DNA of 64,000 bases from Abyssalbus ytuae. Its GTDB lineage: Bacteria > Bacteroidota > Bacteroidia > Flavobacteriales > Flavobacteriaceae. Position 1 is the first letter of the stretch. Every line of letters begins with the position of its first letter. Location of the stretch: contig NZ_CP094358.1 of NCBI RefSeq assembly GCF_022807975.1, positions 1,550,001-1,614,000 of the forward strand. Direction: 5' to 3'. The notes beneath the pieces were generated by a model. The model ran no database searches and was not told where the DNA came from. It worked only from the letters and a program-made list of their open reading frames with translations. Positions 63,921 through 64,000 of the stretch are shown here, one piece after another. Both the position numbers and the translations under genes were made by a program.

Positions 63921-64000
63921 CTACCAATTTTCTGATTCTTTTTCCAAATCTTCTTGTGTGGTAAATTCTCCACGTTCTATTTCAGCTTCGGCTTCTAATA
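63921..64000 (-). CDS. C-terminal end of the antitoxin for the ParE-like toxin (partial)
   Basis: The frame that ends in TAG at 63921-63923, immediately before the toxin ATG, reads LEAEAEIERGEFTTQEDLE and ends in ESENW. It is acidic, as expected of the toxin-binding tail of a ParD/Phd-type antitoxin. Its start is beyond the right edge. Confidence 0.7.
   Translation of the reverse strand, partial: LEAEAEIERGEFTTQEDLEKESENW

Overview
The window looks like a chromosomal segment of a member of the Bacteroidota, most likely family Flavobacteriaceae. The evidence is a 2401-codon SprA gene (gliding motility / type IX secretion translocon), a PorP/SprF-like outer membrane protein, an outer-membrane receptor with a carboxypeptidase-D-like plug extension, LytTR and His_kinase-type two-component pairs, AT-rich intergenic DNA and A/T-rich leaders without Shine-Dalgarno sequences. 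No rRNA, tRNA, CRISPR array or intact insertion sequence was seen.

Layout. 1-2300: the tail of an outer membrane protein gene, a GC-richer gap with a 41-bp tandem repeat, a DUF6261-like gene and a VOC-family gene. 2375-11250: a surface and signalling block, with an outer-membrane receptor divergent from a LytS/LytTR-like kinase-regulator pair, then a Crp-like regulator, an unrecognised secreted protein, a fibronectin III / concanavalin-like lipoprotein and a leucine-rich-repeat lipoprotein. The secreted protein and the LRR lipoprotein are both preceded by versions of one palindrome, AGTTATCT-N2-AGATAACT. 11250-15600: accessory genes (a MazEF-like toxin-antitoxin pair, a tail-fibre-like secreted protein, CsaA, a second Crp-like regulator, an AhpD-like protein and a sugar-isomerase-like lipoprotein).

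15700-30600 is mostly housekeeping: fabD, a gamma-carbonic anhydrase, a second LytTR regulator with a TPR-containing kinase, a rhodanese/vWA lipoprotein pair, a PorP/SprF-like protein, an Nfu iron-sulfur protein, a PiT phosphate transporter with a PhoU-like tail, dodecin, a DUF255 thioredoxin-like protein, an MscS channel and tsaB. 30600-36330 is a five-gene MacAB-TolC-like export operon on the minus strand. 36475-41565 holds genes for late cytochrome oxidase subunits and assembly (cyoE, two subunit III genes, subunit IV, a cysteine-free thioredoxin-like protein, SCO, DUF420). 41666-44082 carries two TonB genes, vanZ and gcvH. 44153-58436 runs sprA, ruvA, the malic enzyme gene, a lipoprotein trehalase, queG and ruvB. 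58514-62576 has an acyl-CoA oxidase-like gene and pckA.

62577-64000 is a decayed accessory region with short tandem repeats, an inverted repeat, an RHS-repeat remnant and a ParE-type toxin-antitoxin pair that runs off the right edge. No clearly novel multi-gene system can be proved here. The best candidates for follow-up are the palindrome-linked surface genes near 7400-11250 and the cysteine-free Sco-like protein in the oxidase assembly cluster.
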